A stretch of DNA of 33,304 nucleotides from Puniceicoccaceae bacterium (GCA_018402305.1 JAGYJE010000021.1:1-33304); one strand, 5' to 3'. Numbered from the stretch's first letter, positions 8,325-17,401 are shown. Numbers and translations: made by a program. Notes: a model not told the origin generated them from the letters alone.

Positions 8325-8861
8325 AGCGGTCAGTGTCGTCATGCGGGAAAGACGTTTGGCTTGAATCGCGGAAACAGCTTGTTCAAGGAAGAACCAGACG
8401 TCCGCACCGTTTCCTGAGCGCGAACGTTCCAAAGCAATGGGCAATTTGAGCCCACGGATGACACCAAGCAGCGCCGTCACGTCATCCTGCCAGCCCTTAC
8501 CGTCCAGATCAAGCGCCAGAAAGTGGCAGGATTCATCCAACAACATCGGATACACGCCCATAACAAAGGGCCGTCCGCTCGAGTCTTTGCCAGAGAGGTG
8601 CCAGCGAATCAGGCGGTCGCTCACCGGAATCCAGTCCTGGTTCGAGCAGTTCGAACATTTGATGCGTGGCTTTTCACAAACGCCCCGAACCCATTCGTTG
8701 CTGCAAGCTGGAGAATAACCTGCGCGCCCCGTTCGTTGGCTCTCAAAGCGCCGCGGATGCACATCTGTGCGACCCCGAAAGAGCGAACGAAAACAGGCGA
8801 CCTTCGCTTCGGGCGGCGAGTAGCGACTCAGTGATGTGAAATTGTGCCTTAAGGGATTCAT
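8223..8861 (-). pseudogene. TOTE-type archaeo-eukaryotic primase, N-terminal fragment
   Basis: Residues about 14-171 closely match the archaeo-eukaryotic primase domain of TOTE conflict-system proteins, which normally continue into a helicase. Visible features are CFRSLFRGRTDV, a four-Cys zinc knuckle (C53, C62, C69, C72 in PACSNEWVRGVC and KCSNC), RWHLSGKD, the metal-binding DxD at D118/D120 (LALDLDGKGW), and ERSRSGNGADVWFF. In that last motif family members have His (SGNGAHVW), but here residue 154 is Asp, so a key catalytic residue is missing. Similarity stops at about residue 171 (near 8349). The remaining 41 residues are antisense to the vapC remnant. The helicase part is absent, so this is a stump. 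Upstream, the frame near 8862-8955 may hold a frameshifted remnant of the N-terminus. Confidence 0.75.
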
Positions 8862-8947
8862 CGTTCCCTGGCAAGGCTAGCAGAGTCCGACAAATTGTGA
8901 ACAAAAAAGCACCTAAAAGTTTGGCCATGCGGAAGGGAGAAGTGGTA

Positions 8948-9931
8948 TTACTCAAAAAGTTGTCCGCGCGAACCCTTCAAAACAGTCAAACCGGTTCCGT
9001 CTTCTGCCTGAATAGATCTAGCTCTTGGTCCATGCTTGCCTTGCCTGGCTTGCTGCCAGCGCTGCGCTTGGGAGGCCACAAACTCTTGCGAGCCAAGGGC
9101 GATTCCTTCCGAAAAGTAGCGTATGCGGCAACGCAGTAAAACATGCCACGGCAAACTACCCTGTTCCTCCTGCAAAACCCGCACCGCTTCCGCCCGCGTG
9201 AGATGCGCCTTTCCCGTTTTGGCAGCGGCCCCCTTACCGAAAAGAGCGCAACGATAAGCGGCCAGCGCCTCCTGGTCAGTCGTGGGAGAAAGGCCAGCAG
9301 TGAGAAATTTCAAAGCATCCACGGCACGCCGCTTACCGGCAACTGCTTCAGCATAGCTACAAAAGCGATAATCCTTCGGATCACCCACGATCCTGGCTCT
9401 CACAGGGTTCAGATCAATGTAGGCGGCCATGGTTTGTAAAACGTTCCCATCACCTTCAACGAGTACACTTTTAAAACGATCCGACCAAAGCGGGCCGAAA
9501 CGATCATGAGCTTTATTGAACCAGGTCGAAAAGCGTTGTTTCAAGGTCTTCATAAAAGCCGAGACGTCCCCCATTCGGGCCAATAGCCTCACTCGGATTG
9601 CCTCTGCCTCCTGACCACCTTGTCGGAGCTTTGCCTCCAAAATGTCCGCTGAAGCGGTCTCATATTTTGTCGAATCGGGATAGAGGACCCGGTAGCGGCG
9701 CATCAACTCAGTGTCAGATACCAAAGTTGTAGAATTAACCTCGACCAGCACATGGAAGTGATTGTCCATCAGGCAAAAAGCAATAACCCGCACACCAGAA
9801 AAATCAGCCACCCGGTGCAACATCTTGCGCAAGACCTCTTTCTCCCGTCGAGCAAAGAGCGCCTCACCATTCACCGTGCGGGACATGCAATGATAAAACC
9901 CATCTTTCAACTTTAATCGCCTTGGACGCAT
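8948..9931 (-). CDS. REP-associated tyrosine (Y1/HUH) transposase, IS200-like domain
   Basis: Single-strand transposase of the Y1 HUH superfamily. The N-terminal RPRRLKLKDGFYHCMSRTVN matches the YH-x-RG/ARTVN-like strand of the family. The HUH motif is in LMDNHFHVLVE. WSDRFKSVLVEGD and YIDLNPVRARIV precede DYRFCSYAEAV, the usual order in REP-associated transposases. A C-terminal region of about 110 residues (VLQEEQGSLPWHVLLRCRIR and GSQEFV) is the long form typical of Verrucomicrobiota and planctomycete copies, and it ends GSRGQLFE. About 327 aa from ATG 9931; an in-frame TTG at 9958 is less likely. No frameshift is visible, so it may be functional. Such enzymes act on palindromic repeats rather than on terminal inverted repeats. 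Confidence 0.88.
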   Translation of the reverse strand: MRPRRLKLKDGFYHCMSRTVNGEALFARREKEVLRKMLHRVADFSGVRVIAFCLMDNHFHVLVEVNSTTLVSDTELMRRYRVLYPDSTKYETASADILEAKLRQGGQEAEAIRVRLLARMGDVSAFMKTLKQRFSTWFNKAHDRFGPLWSDRFKSVLVEGDGNVLQTMAAYIDLNPVRARIVGDPKDYRFCSYAEAVAGKRRAVDALKFLTAGLSPTTDQEALAAYRCALFGKGAAAKTGKAHLTRAEAVRVLQEEQGSLPWHVLLRCRIRYFSEGIALGSQEFVASQAQRWQQARQGKHGPRARSIQAEDGTGLTVLKGSRGQLFE

Positions 9932-9976
9932 CCGTATAAAAAAACAGAGACTAACCAAATTTCAATCAAAAAATAA

Positions 9977-10020
9977 GGGTCAGGTCAATTTTTATTGCCC
10001 TCTTTGAGTGGAGGTGACCC
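9977..10020. repeat. short inverted repeat upstream of the transposase
   Basis: GGGTCA (9977-9982) and TGACCC (10015-10020) face each other across 32 bp, in the segment between the transposase start and the end of miaB. GGGTCAGGTC-type sequences next to Y1 transposase genes are something I have seen in other bacteria. It could be the left boundary of the element. The matching right boundary was not found. Confidence 0.35.
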
Positions 10021-10036
10021 GGCGCGTGCGCTGAGC

Positions 10037-11422
10037 TTACGAGCTAACGGCTTCTATTTCGTTTTCCACCCCTTCGAGGACTAGGTCTCCAAAGAGGGTG
10101 CTGGCGGTGGCTCGATGGAAGCGAACTTGGGAAAATTGGCCGATGAGCCGGGGGCTGGCTTTGACTAAAACCACGCGGTTGCCGCGGGTGCGGCCGAGAA
10201 ACATGTGGTCTCCCTTTTTTGCCGGGCCTTCAAAAAGCACTTCCTCGATTCGGCCGACGAGGGCCTCGTTTCGTTCCAGCGAGCGTCTGCTTAGGGCCTC
10301 TAATAATACCTGATTACGCCGCTCCTTGACCTCCTTGGGGACGGGATCGCCGAGAGGCTCGGCGCTGGTATCGGGCCGGGGGCTGTATTTAAACAGATAG
10401 GCCATATCGAAGCCGATTTCTTCGAAGTGCTTGCGGGTCAGCTCAAAGTCTCCCTCGGTCTCGCCGGGGAAGCCGACGATCACATCGGTCGAAATATACA
10501 TGTCCGGCCGGACAGTGCGTATTTTTTCAATGATACTGCGAAACTTCTCGATCGTGTAGGGACGGCGCATGGCTTTGAGGATACGGTTGCTCCCGCTTTG
10601 CATGGGAAAGTGCAGATACTCGCAAAGCTTGGGGAGCCGACCGTAGCATTCAATGAGGTCGTCTTTAAAACCGACTGGGTGTGGGCTGGTAAAGCGTATC
10701 CGCTCAATGCCCTCGATGGCGTGCACTTTTTCGATCAGCTGCACAAACGGACTCTTCTTATCGACAAAGGGAAATTCGCGCACGCCGTATTGATTTACGA
10801 TCTGGCCGAGCAGGGTGACATCGCGCGTGCCTTTCGCGGCGAGTTCTTCGACTTCTTGAACGACCGCCTCCATAGGTCGTGCTCGCTCCGCGCCGCGGGT
10901 TTTGGGCACGATGCAGTAGGAACACTTCATATTGCAACCCTGCATGATGCTGACGAAGGCGGTGACCTGAGTTTTATCGCCGACGTGGGATTTGATGGTA
11001 TTTTGCGAATCCAGTTCTTCGGCCAGATCGACGATGGTCGCTGGCCGCGGGCCCTGGCCGTGGATGCTGGCGATCATGTGGTCGAGATGCTCGGGCACGC
11101 GGTGAAATTTCTGTGTACCGATGACGAGGTCAAGGTCGGGCAGGCGGTCCACCAGCTCATCTCCCCGGTTTTGAGCCATGCAGCCCATGATCCCGAGAAT
11201 GAAGTTGGGGTCTTTGCGTTTCCGTTTCGCCAGATGTCCTGCTTTGCCAATGGCTTTTTGTTCGGCCTGATCGCGCACACTACAGGTATTGAGCAAGACC
11301 ACATCCGCATCGAATTCGTTATCAACCAGGGAGTAGCCTTTCCCGCGCAGCATCGCTGCGACCGCTTCGGAATCGCGTTCGTTCATTTGGCACCCGTAGG
11401 TTTTTATGTAGACCCGGTTCAT
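10037..11422 (-). CDS. miaB: tRNA-2-methylthio-N6-dimethylallyladenosine synthase
   Basis: Radical SAM methylthiotransferase that converts i6A37 to ms2i6A37 in tRNAs reading UNN codons. From ATG 11422 it has 461 aa. The N-terminal UPF0004 domain carries the three auxiliary-cluster cysteines C11 (KTYGCQMNERDSE), C47 (LLNTCSVRD) and C81 (GIMGCMAQ). The radical SAM CxxxCxxC is C163, C167 and C170 (GCNMKCSYCIVPKTRG). RFTSPHP, HFPMQSGS and STDVIVGFPGET are further family motifs, and a C-terminal TRAM domain follows. The frame is open up to 11518, inside coaX, but the family N-terminus is clearly MNRVYIKTYGC, so I use 11422. No Shine-Dalgarno sequence; the leader reads TCCTCCACGC. Confidence 0.96.
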   Translation of the reverse strand: MNRVYIKTYGCQMNERDSEAVAAMLRGKGYSLVDNEFDADVVLLNTCSVRDQAEQKAIGKAGHLAKRKRKDPNFILGIMGCMAQNRGDELVDRLPDLDLVIGTQKFHRVPEHLDHMIASIHGQGPRPATIVDLAEELDSQNTIKSHVGDKTQVTAFVSIMQGCNMKCSYCIVPKTRGAERARPMEAVVQEVEELAAKGTRDVTLLGQIVNQYGVREFPFVDKKSPFVQLIEKVHAIEGIERIRFTSPHPVGFKDDLIECYGRLPKLCEYLHFPMQSGSNRILKAMRRPYTIEKFRSIIEKIRTVRPDMYISTDVIVGFPGETEGDFELTRKHFEEIGFDMAYLFKYSPRPDTSAEPLGDPVPKEVKERRNQVLLEALSRRSLERNEALVGRIEEVLFEGPAKKGDHMFLGRTRGNRVVLVKASPRLIGQFSQVRFHRATASTLFGDLVLEGVENEIEAVSS

Positions 11423-11492
11423 CGAAGGCGTGGAGGATGCGTAGCGATGCTGCGTTGTAAATATTGAAAACGAATCGTGTCCGGGCGCTTGG

Positions 11493-12263
11493 TTAAAAAG
11501 CTTGCCTCTGGTAGGCAACGGCCAATCCGATTAGGGTAAGGTCTTGTACGAACCGACTTTTCCGGACCCAGTCATTGGTCAAATTAGCGACACTGCCACC
11601 GGTGGACAGCACAACCGGGTCTGGCTCGCCGCGGCTTTTGAGTTCGTCCGAGACTTTGAGCAAGAGCGCATCGATCATACCCGAAAAGCCGACAGCCACG
11701 CCCAGTTTCATGGCGTGGACGGTGGATTTGCCGATCGCACCGTTCACATCGAAAAGATTCTCCGGCTTCAACTCGGGAAGCAGAGCGGTTTGCTCGTGCA
11801 GGTATTTTGTCATAACCGCGAGGCCCGGAGCAATAATGCCGCCTTCGTAACCCTGCGAGCTGACGATATCGAAGGTTACGGCGGTGCCCAGGTCGATAAC
11901 AATGGCGGGAACACCGTAAAACTCCTGCGCTGCGATGGCGTTGGCAATGCGGTCCTGGCCAATTTCCTGTGGTTTGGGATAGACCAGGTCAAGTCCCGCG
12001 CAGGTTTGGTAGGTGAGGTGGAAGACCGGCTGGCCAGAGAATTCGAGGCAGGCGCGAAGATTTTGGTTAATCGCGGGCACGACCGAGCAGAAAGCAACAC
12101 CGTCCGCAGCGGAGAGCAGCGGTTCCAGAAGCGCGGTAAAGGCCGGGGAGGGAGAATTGGCGAATGATTGTGTCGGATAGTGCGCACTTGAAACAACCTC
12201 TTGACCTGAAACCAGGCCGTAGTGGGTGCTGGTATTTCCAACGTCGATGCAGAGCGTTTTCAT
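11493..12263 (-). CDS. coaX: type III pantothenate kinase
   Basis: Phosphorylates pantothenate, the first step of coenzyme A synthesis. It belongs to the acetate/sugar kinase (ASKHA) fold and is unrelated to Coa[18 protein letters not shown] is the phosphate-1 motif with its Asp. [12 protein letters not shown] is the family GxDRxAN signature, and [13 protein letters not shown] with [11 protein letters not shown] is the second nucleotide-binding motif. STGGSVANL sits near the C-terminus. Length 256 aa is typical. It lies 34 bp downstream of birA on the same strand, and the birA-coaX neighbourhood is common in bacteria. Confidence 0.95.
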   Translation of the reverse strand: MKTLCIDVGNTSTHYGLVSGQEVVSSAHYPTQSFANSPSPAFTALLEPLLSAADGVAFCSVVPAINQNLRACLEFSGQPVFHLTYQTCAGLDLVYPKPQEIGQDRIANAIAAQEFYGVPAIVIDLGTAVTFDIVSSQGYEGGIIAPGLAVMTKYLHEQTALLPELKPENLFDVNGAIGKSTVHAMKLGVAVGFSGMIDALLLKVSDELKSRGEPDPVVLSTGGSVANLTNDWVRKSRFVQDLTLIGLAVAYQRQAF

Positions 12264-12297
12264 AGGCTGAAATTTTCGGCGGTTCTTGGGGGAGTAT

Positions 12298-13311
12298 TTA
12301 TTTTTTGAGCGTTACATCGCCGGCGCGGACTCTTTGTACGGCGCCTTCCTCTGAGGTGAGTAAGAGTGCGCCCGACGGGTCGATCCCGCAAGCGACGCCG
12401 GTGAATTCATTTCCGTTTAAAACGGCGGTGACGGTTTTTCCGGAAAGCGCATTCAGGGGTGTCCAGGCGGTGGTTATATCTTCGGAGGTTTTCTGAAGGA
12501 AGCAGGTCTGGTAGGCAGCGTTTGTGGCACTCGCGACCCGGGCGGCGACCTGATTAAGCGAGAACTCCTGCCCACGTATGGCATAGAGACTTGTGGCGGA
12601 TGTTCGAATTTCGCCGGGATATTTTGACGGATTACTATTCACATTGAGTCCGATACCAAAAAGGATGCTTCGGATGGAATCGGCATCCAATTTGGCCTCG
12701 GTTAGCATCCCGGCAAACTTGCGGTCGCCGCAGTGCAGATCGTTGGGCCATTTAATTTTGAGTGAGGCATTTGGCACGAGTCCCTGCAGGGAGCGGCAGA
12801 TATGGATACCAGCCCAGAGGGTGAAATGCTGGAGCTGTTGGGGAGGGCTATTTGGCTGAAAGGCAATCGTGAGGTAGAGGTTCTCAGCCGATGCGCTATA
12901 CCAAACGCGGCCCATGCGCCCCCGTCCCTGAGTTTGGCAACTGGAAACGACAACAAAGGGCGCCTTTCGACCACCCGCGAGCTGGCGATCGGCCTCGCTG
13001 TTTGTACTGTCGATAACAGGAAAATAGAGAAACTCGAAATCGTTCCCGACTGTTTCCGCATAGTAATTCAACAGATCCGGATGAAGCACCTCCGGTTCCT
13101 TAATCAGGCAATACCCTTTATTGCGAACAGCTTCAAGGGTAAAGCCTTGCTCTCGCAGCTTACCGAGTTTGGCATGGATAGCGGGTCGCGACATCCTGAG
13201 CTGACTGGCCAATAGGCTGCCGGAAACAAACTCGCCGCGCGATGCAAGGAGCGTGCGAAGCAGACTGAGAGCGTCCGGGTTTGGCTGAATTTGGCGGTAG
13301 TGCGCTTTCAC
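12298..13311 (-). CDS. birA: biotin--[acetyl-CoA-carboxylase] ligase / biotin operon repressor
   Basis: Activates biotin as biotinyl-AMP, transfers it to the biotin carboxyl carrier protein, and probably represses biotin genes. The N-terminal winged helix (residues about 13-65, with [20 protein letters not shown]) is the DNA-binding part. The ligase core has [19 protein letters not shown] (biotinyl-AMP loop, about 127-138) and KIKWPNDL with KFAGMLTEA, followed by GIGLNVN and a C-terminal SH3-like domain. The GTG at 13311 overlaps the nadC stop as GTGA, which indicates translational coupling. The frame also offers TTG at 13338, which would overlap nadC by 30 bp and is less likely. 337 aa. Confidence 0.93.
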   Translation of the reverse strand: MKAHYRQIQPNPDALSLLRTLLASRGEFVSGSLLASQLRMSRPAIHAKLGKLREQGFTLEAVRNKGYCLIKEPEVLHPDLLNYYAETVGNDFEFLYFPVIDSTNSEADRQLAGGRKAPFVVVSSCQTQGRGRMGRVWYSASAENLYLTIAFQPNSPPQQLQHFTLWAGIHICRSLQGLVPNASLKIKWPNDLHCGDRKFAGMLTEAKLDADSIRSILFGIGLNVNSNPSKYPGEIRTSATSLYAIRGQEFSLNQVAARVASATNAAYQTCFLQKTSEDITTAWTPLNALSGKTVTAVLNGNEFTGVACGIDPSGALLLTSEEGAVQRVRAGDVTLKK

Positions 13312-14237
13312 AGCCAATCCAGCCCAATGTCCTTCCAAGTGCTTTGGTGAATGGGGGCACCTGTGGAGATGAAGTCGAGCCCAAGATCGCCGAGCTTGGG
13401 CAGTGTGGTCAGGTTGATTCCTCCGCTCGCTTCAGTACAAGCGCGGCCGTCGATCAACTTAACAGCATCGGCGAGCTCTGCTGGCGAAAAATTATCAAGC
13501 ATGATAATGTCAGCCCCGGCCTCAACAACTGGCATCACCTGCTCAATCGCATCGACCTCGACCTCAACAGCAAGGGTTTCGCAGGTATTTACAGCCAGGG
13601 CAATGGTCTCGGTCAGCCGATTGCCCCCGGTTGCCCCGGCGACCGCCAGGTGGTTATCCTTCAGAAGAACCCGATCAAAAAGCCCGATTCGGTGGTTATA
13701 GCCATCGCCGCAGGCAAAAGCGTACTTTTGTAGGACACGGTAGCCGGGAAGGGTTTTGCGGGTATCGAGCAGGACGGAGGGGCTCCCGCGAAGGGCGTCG
13801 GTATAGAGCCGGGTTTCTGTGGCGATACCGCTGAGATGCTGAAGGAAGTTTAAGAGAATTCTTTCGGCTTGGAGAAGTAATGCGGAGGGGCCACTCAGGA
13901 TGCCAAGCACATCTCCGCTATGGAGCGGTTGACCGTCTTCAGCCCTCGCCTCGAAATGGCCGTTTTGCCCGTAGCTATCGAGGACCATTTGAACCATACC
14001 GACGCCACAGACGACGAGAGGTTCGCGGGCGACCAGCTCAGCGCGGCCGGTTGCGCCCTCCGGCATCAATGCCGTGGTCACATCGCCCAAGCGTTCCGGG
14101 CGATGCGCGAGGCCGGCGCCGGCGAGATCTTCAATTTTGGCAAGGCCGACGAGTTGCCGGAGGTAATCCGCATCCAGATCCGCCCATCTAAGTCGGGCCA
14201 TAAATGTTTCCTTGGAATAGCGGGGGTGAGGCTTCAT
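13308..14237 (-). CDS. nadC: nicotinate-nucleotide pyrophosphorylase (carboxylating)
   Basis: Quinolinate phosphoribosyltransferase: quinolinate plus PRPP gives nicotinate mononucleotide, pyrophosphate and CO2, the entry of de novo NAD synthesis. Visible motifs are [55 protein letters not shown] and ASGGINL in correct order. Length is 309 aa; family members have about 280-300, and the first 12-20 residues ([12 protein letters not shown]) are extra. A second Met at residue 13 is an alternative start. Its stop overlaps the birA GTG. It is the first gene of the nadC-birA-coaX cofactor operon. Confidence 0.95.
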   Translation of the reverse strand: MKPHPRYSKETFMARLRWADLDADYLRQLVGLAKIEDLAGAGLAHRPERLGDVTTALMPEGATGRAELVAREPLVVCGVGMVQMVLDSYGQNGHFEARAEDGQPLHSGDVLGILSGPSALLLQAERILLNFLQHLSGIATETRLYTDALRGSPSVLLDTRKTLPGYRVLQKYAFACGDGYNHRIGLFDRVLLKDNHLAVAGATGGNRLTETIALAVNTCETLAVEVEVDAIEQVMPVVEAGADIIMLDNFSPAELADAVKLIDGRACTEASGGINLTTLPKLGDLGLDFISTGAPIHQSTWKDIGLDWL

Positions 14238-14310
14238 AGAGGTTTCGTTTGTAGTCTGTCATGGCGCGCAGCAAAAGGCCGCGACAAAAGGCGGATAGTC
14301 GACTTCAGAT

Positions 14311-14811
14311 CTAATGATGGGCGGCTTCCCAGGCCTTACGGCGTTCGTCGGAAAATCCGGGAATGCGGCCTTCATCGAAATCAATCATGTCCATCACGCA
14401 CTCAATCTTACCGATCATTTCGGGGGTGCCCATGTTGGTGAGGGACTCTGCCAAAAACGCCCGCCCGGCCTCGGTGCGTCCCTTGTGGGTGAGTTCGCGG
14501 TTCCAGTCCACGACGCGGAGGTCTTCCGGAAAAAATTCGCCGAGCAGCTGGTCAAGCTGAATAGCATCCTCGCCGGCTTCACGCACCGCGTCCACGAAAT
14601 TTTTCGGATCGACGTCGAGGTGCATGCAGAGGAAGCGGTCAAAGCCTCGGCAGAAATTTTTCTGGTAGGACTTTGGAAGTGTATCGGCCAGATGTTTTTG
14701 GATCTTCGCGATAAAGCGTGGAAGATGCAGAAGGCCGCAGGGGTGGGGTTCATAGGGCGAGGGCAGGTCGAAGCAAATCTCGCCGGTAGGGCCGTGGTCG
14801 GGTTCTTTCAT
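14311..14811 (-). CDS. DUF5069-like protein
   Basis: 166 aa. Resembles DUF5069 proteins: GLLHLPRFIAKIQKHLADTL, PKSYQKNFCRGFDRFLCMHL, then VDPKNFVDAVREAGEDAIQL and WNRELTHKGR follow the usual order of that family (LPRxxDKxR...LPxxY...GFD...F). No known catalytic motif, no signal peptide and no membrane segment are seen; it is probably a cytosolic helical protein. The ATG at 14811 lies 5 bp after the stop of the preceding secreted-protein gene, so the two are likely cotranscribed. A 73-bp gap separates it from nadC. Function is unknown. Confidence 0.75.
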   Translation of the reverse strand: MKEPDHGPTGEICFDLPSPYEPHPCGLLHLPRFIAKIQKHLADTLPKSYQKNFCRGFDRFLCMHLDVDPKNFVDAVREAGEDAIQLDQLLGEFFPEDLRVVDWNRELTHKGRTEAGRAFLAESLTNMGTPEMIGKIECVMDMIDFDEGRIPGFSDERRKAWEAAHH

Positions 14812-14816
14812 GAGCG

Positions 14817-15323
14817 TCAGCTGTCTTTCATCTGTTCAAGGATTGTGTAACGCGATTCAAACTGGATCGTTCGGTTATCCGTGGTGATATCGAGCTCGAT
14901 GAATTGCTCATCGCCCGGGAATATTCGGCAAACGATCCGGTTTGCTGTCTGGCTGTCTTTATGGCTGATAGCCTTGCCTCGCAGAGTGCCGCCTTTGACA
15001 CCGAGGTTTTCCATGCTGATATCGAGCGGGAGGATGATTGTGCCATGATCATTCTTCGAGTTGAAGAGTGGCACTTCGATGGTGTATTCGCCGACAAGGT
15101 TTCCATCCTCCGGCTTGAGGTCGGATACCGAAAGTTTGACGGAGGCGATGCTGACTCGGGATTTTGCGTCTTCGATACGGAACACAGCGCCATCCCAACT
15201 GGCGATCGCGTTGGCGGCAAGCGCTTCACTGGTCGTTTCAGTCTGCGTCTGTGCGCTCGCCGGGGAACGGCTGAGCGGCGTCAGAGTAAGGGAGGAAATC
15301 AGGCAGAGCCTTAAGAGTTGCAT
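14817..15323 (-). CDS. secreted protein of unknown function
   Basis: 168 aa with an N-terminal signal peptide (MQLLRLCLISSLTLTPL, with cleavage likely after SPASA). The mature part is beta-rich and hydrophilic (VSIASVKLSVSDLKPEDGNL, IEVPLFNSKNDHGTIILPLD, RTIQFESRYTILEQ). No family was recognised. The pattern of alternating strands suggests a small beta-sandwich of the periplasm. It is upstream of the DUF5069-like gene (5-bp gap) and divergent from the permease gene starting at 15418. Confidence 0.7.
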   Translation of the reverse strand: MQLLRLCLISSLTLTPLSRSPASAQTQTETTSEALAANAIASWDGAVFRIEDAKSRVSIASVKLSVSDLKPEDGNLVGEYTIEVPLFNSKNDHGTIILPLDISMENLGVKGGTLRGKAISHKDSQTANRIVCRIFPGDEQFIELDITTDNRTIQFESRYTILEQMKDS

Positions 15324-15417
15324 CCAGAATACATCGTGGCAGAGGGGCCGTTTGTCAAATGTTCGCGCGCGTCCGGGCGATCGGGTCTTGTAAGCTGCGC
15401 GAAATGCCTGCGTTCTC

Positions 15418-16764
15418 TTGTTCGTGAGTCAGCCGCCGATTAACGCCTATACCTACCCAGCTTTCGGAGCGGCCAGCTTGGGTAAAGTGGCTGTCGAGGT
15501 AACGTTGCAGCTCTATCTCTTTGACTTCTACACACGGATATTGGGGCTGGATCCCATTCTGGCGGGTCTGGCTTTTGCGGTAGCGATCTTTTGGGATGCC
15601 TTGAGTGATCTGATTGTTTCGGCGGGTCTTTTCAAGGCGCGCAGCCGGGGCATTACGTACAGCACAACGCTTTGGTGGGGCGCGCTGGTTTTGGCCGCCG
15701 CAACCGTCCTGCTATTTTTTCCGTTTCGGGAGGATTCGCCGGCATTTCTGTTTGGGCATCTCCTGGTGGCCTACGTATTGGTCAACACCGGGATGACCCT
15801 GCTGGATTTGCCGCAAAGTAGCCTGAGTGCGGAGCTAAGCCGAAAGGCGACCGAGCGGAATAAGTTGCTCGCTTCGCGAATGGGCTTTGGGATACTGGGG
15901 CTGGCGGTGGGGAGCGCGTTGCCGGGGCTTTATCTGGCGACCGTGGAGAATGCCGACTCTAGCGCCGCATTGGCGGATTCGCGGCAAGTCAGCGCCTGGA
16001 TTTTGGCTGGCATCGTAGTGCTAACAGCGAGCCTGACAAAGCTCGGGGTGCGTGGCCGCGAGCGGTTAACGTCGCAGCAAGCGGCCTCTGAGCTGCCCGA
16101 CTGGAGCGAAGTGAGGGCCATTTTCAAAGACCGCGCCTTCATGCATTTAGTTTGGGCGGGCATCATTGCTGCGATTGGGCGCACCGTAAATGCAGCCCTT
16201 GCGCTAATGTATTACCGATTTGTTCTGGTCCTTTCGGAGGCAGAGGTCACTCAGGCGATCTTGCCGGTCTTCACGCTGAGCATCGTTTTCTCGATTCCCG
16301 GTTGGATCGCGCTTTCCAAGCGCTACGGAAAGCAACTGCCCGCCTGCGTGGCGGTTGGCGGCCTGGGGATTATGGGGATCCTGGCCTATCCCATCCTACC
16401 CGAGGGCCTGCTTTGGCCACCATTGATTGTCTCGGTGATTGGAGGGGTCTTGAGTGGAGCGGTGTTTCTGGTGGATTCGATGATCACAGACTTGATTGAT
16501 CTCAACGAAGTCGCTACCGGTAAGCGGAAGGAATCGCTCTATTTCGCGGTCTGGAAGTCGGCATTAAAAGTAGCCCGCGCGCTGGCCTTTGTTGCGATCG
16601 GGCTCGGTCTGCAAGTCATGGAGCTGGACCTCTCCCGAGAGACGGTTTCAGAGAGTGCGCAGTGGGGCATTATCTTTTTGTTCGGATTTTTGGTCGGCCT
16701 CTGCTTCGTGGTCGCGGGTTGGCGAATTTACCGAGCTGATATTCCAAAACCATCCGAAGATTGA
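15418..16764 (+). CDS. MFS transporter, glycoside-pentoside-hexuronide:cation symporter type
   Basis: A 448-aa integral membrane protein with about 12 hydrophobic segments. The N-terminal half (LYLFDFYTRILGLDPILAGL, VAIFWDALSDLIVSAG) resembles the MelB/GPH family, where a DAxxDPxxG motif follows the second membrane helix; here it is DALSDLIVSAG, so the Pro and the cation-site pattern are altered. Late in the protein, DSMITDLIDLNEVATGKRKE is the GPH-like cytoplasmic loop. The substrate cannot be told. The start is TTG at 15418 or GTG at 15424; the nearby ATG at 15404 is out of frame. The next gene begins 5 bp after its stop. Confidence 0.8.
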   Translation: MFVSQPPINAYTYPAFGAASLGKVAVEVTLQLYLFDFYTRILGLDPILAGLAFAVAIFWDALSDLIVSAGLFKARSRGITYSTTLWWGALVLAAATVLLFFPFREDSPAFLFGHLLVAYVLVNTGMTLLDLPQSSLSAELSRKATERNKLLASRMGFGILGLAVGSALPGLYLATVENADSSAALADSRQVSAWILAGIVVLTASLTKLGVRGRERLTSQQAASELPDWSEVRAIFKDRAFMHLVWAGIIAAIGRTVNAALALMYYRFVLVLSEAEVTQAILPVFTLSIVFSIPGWIALSKRYGKQLPACVAVGGLGIMGILAYPILPEGLLWPPLIVSVIGGVLSGAVFLVDSMITDLIDLNEVATGKRKESLYFAVWKSALKVARALAFVAIGLGLQVMELDLSRETVSESAQWGIIFLFGFLVGLCFVVAGWRIYRADIPKPSED

Positions 16765-16769
16765 AAGCT

Positions 16770-17369
16770 ATGAAAAATAAACCTATGCAATTCTACGTTA
16801 GGGTAAGCGCGGCGCTCCTTGCCCTCGCGGGTATGAGTCTAAACAGCGGCTGTGCCTTCAACCAAACGCCCTTGCCCACACCCGAGCGAGTCGAGTTGGA
16901 GTCGTTCATGGGCCGCTGGTATGTGCATGGCTACACCCCGATTCTTGTGGATAAGAAGGCCCATAACGCGATCGAGCATTACCGCCTGGATGACAACGCG
17001 AAAATTCAGACGACCTATCAGTTCCGTGATGGCGGCTTTGATGGTGACCTAAAGACCTATACACCCGTCGGATGGGTGCACGACAAGGCATCCAACGCGG
17101 AATGGCGTATGCAATTTATTTGGCCCTTCCGCGCTCAATATAGCATCCTCCATGTCGACGAGGCCTACACCGAGGCCATCATCGCCCACCCCAGCCGGAA
17201 ATACGCCTGGATTATGCTTCGCTCAAATCAGGTAAGCGAGGCGGATTACGAGCGATTGGTCAGGAAGCTTGAGGCGGTCGGCTACGCCCGCGAGATCGTA
17301 AAGCGAATGCCGCAGGACTGGAGCGGCGAGGCGGAGCGTCTTGCGGAGCTGGAGGCAGATGGGCTGTAG
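16770..17369 (+). CDS. bacterial lipocalin (Blc-like), probably exported
   Basis: 199 aa. An N-terminal hydrophobic export segment (VSAALLALAGMSLNSGC) ends in a possible but weak lipobox around NSGC. The lipocalin signature SFMGRWYVHGY follows at about residues 46-56; WPFRAQYSILHVD and YAWIMLRSN match the later strands of Blc-type proteins. Bacterial Blc proteins bind lysophospholipids or fatty acids at the envelope, so a lipid-binding role at the outer membrane is the default guess. ATG 16770 is preferred over a TTG at 16761 that overlaps the permease stop. Tight spacing suggests cotranscription with the permease. Confidence 0.85.
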   Translation: MKNKPMQFYVRVSAALLALAGMSLNSGCAFNQTPLPTPERVELESFMGRWYVHGYTPILVDKKAHNAIEHYRLDDNAKIQTTYQFRDGGFDGDLKTYTPVGWVHDKASNAEWRMQFIWPFRAQYSILHVDEAYTEAIIAHPSRKYAWIMLRSNQVSEADYERLVRKLEAVGYAREIVKRMPQDWSGEAERLAELEADGL

Positions 17370-17401
17370 CCGGACGCCGGACTGCCGCTCGCCGTAGAGG
17401 T

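Noticed and set aside
10427..11467. 346-codon open frame antisense to miaB
   Set aside because: miaB is complete with all cluster cysteines on the other strand; the antisense product has no recognisable domain.
13312..13338. TTG start for birA at 13338
   Set aside because: It would overlap nadC by 30 bp, while the GTG at 13311 gives a standard GTGA coupling and a normal winged-helix start.
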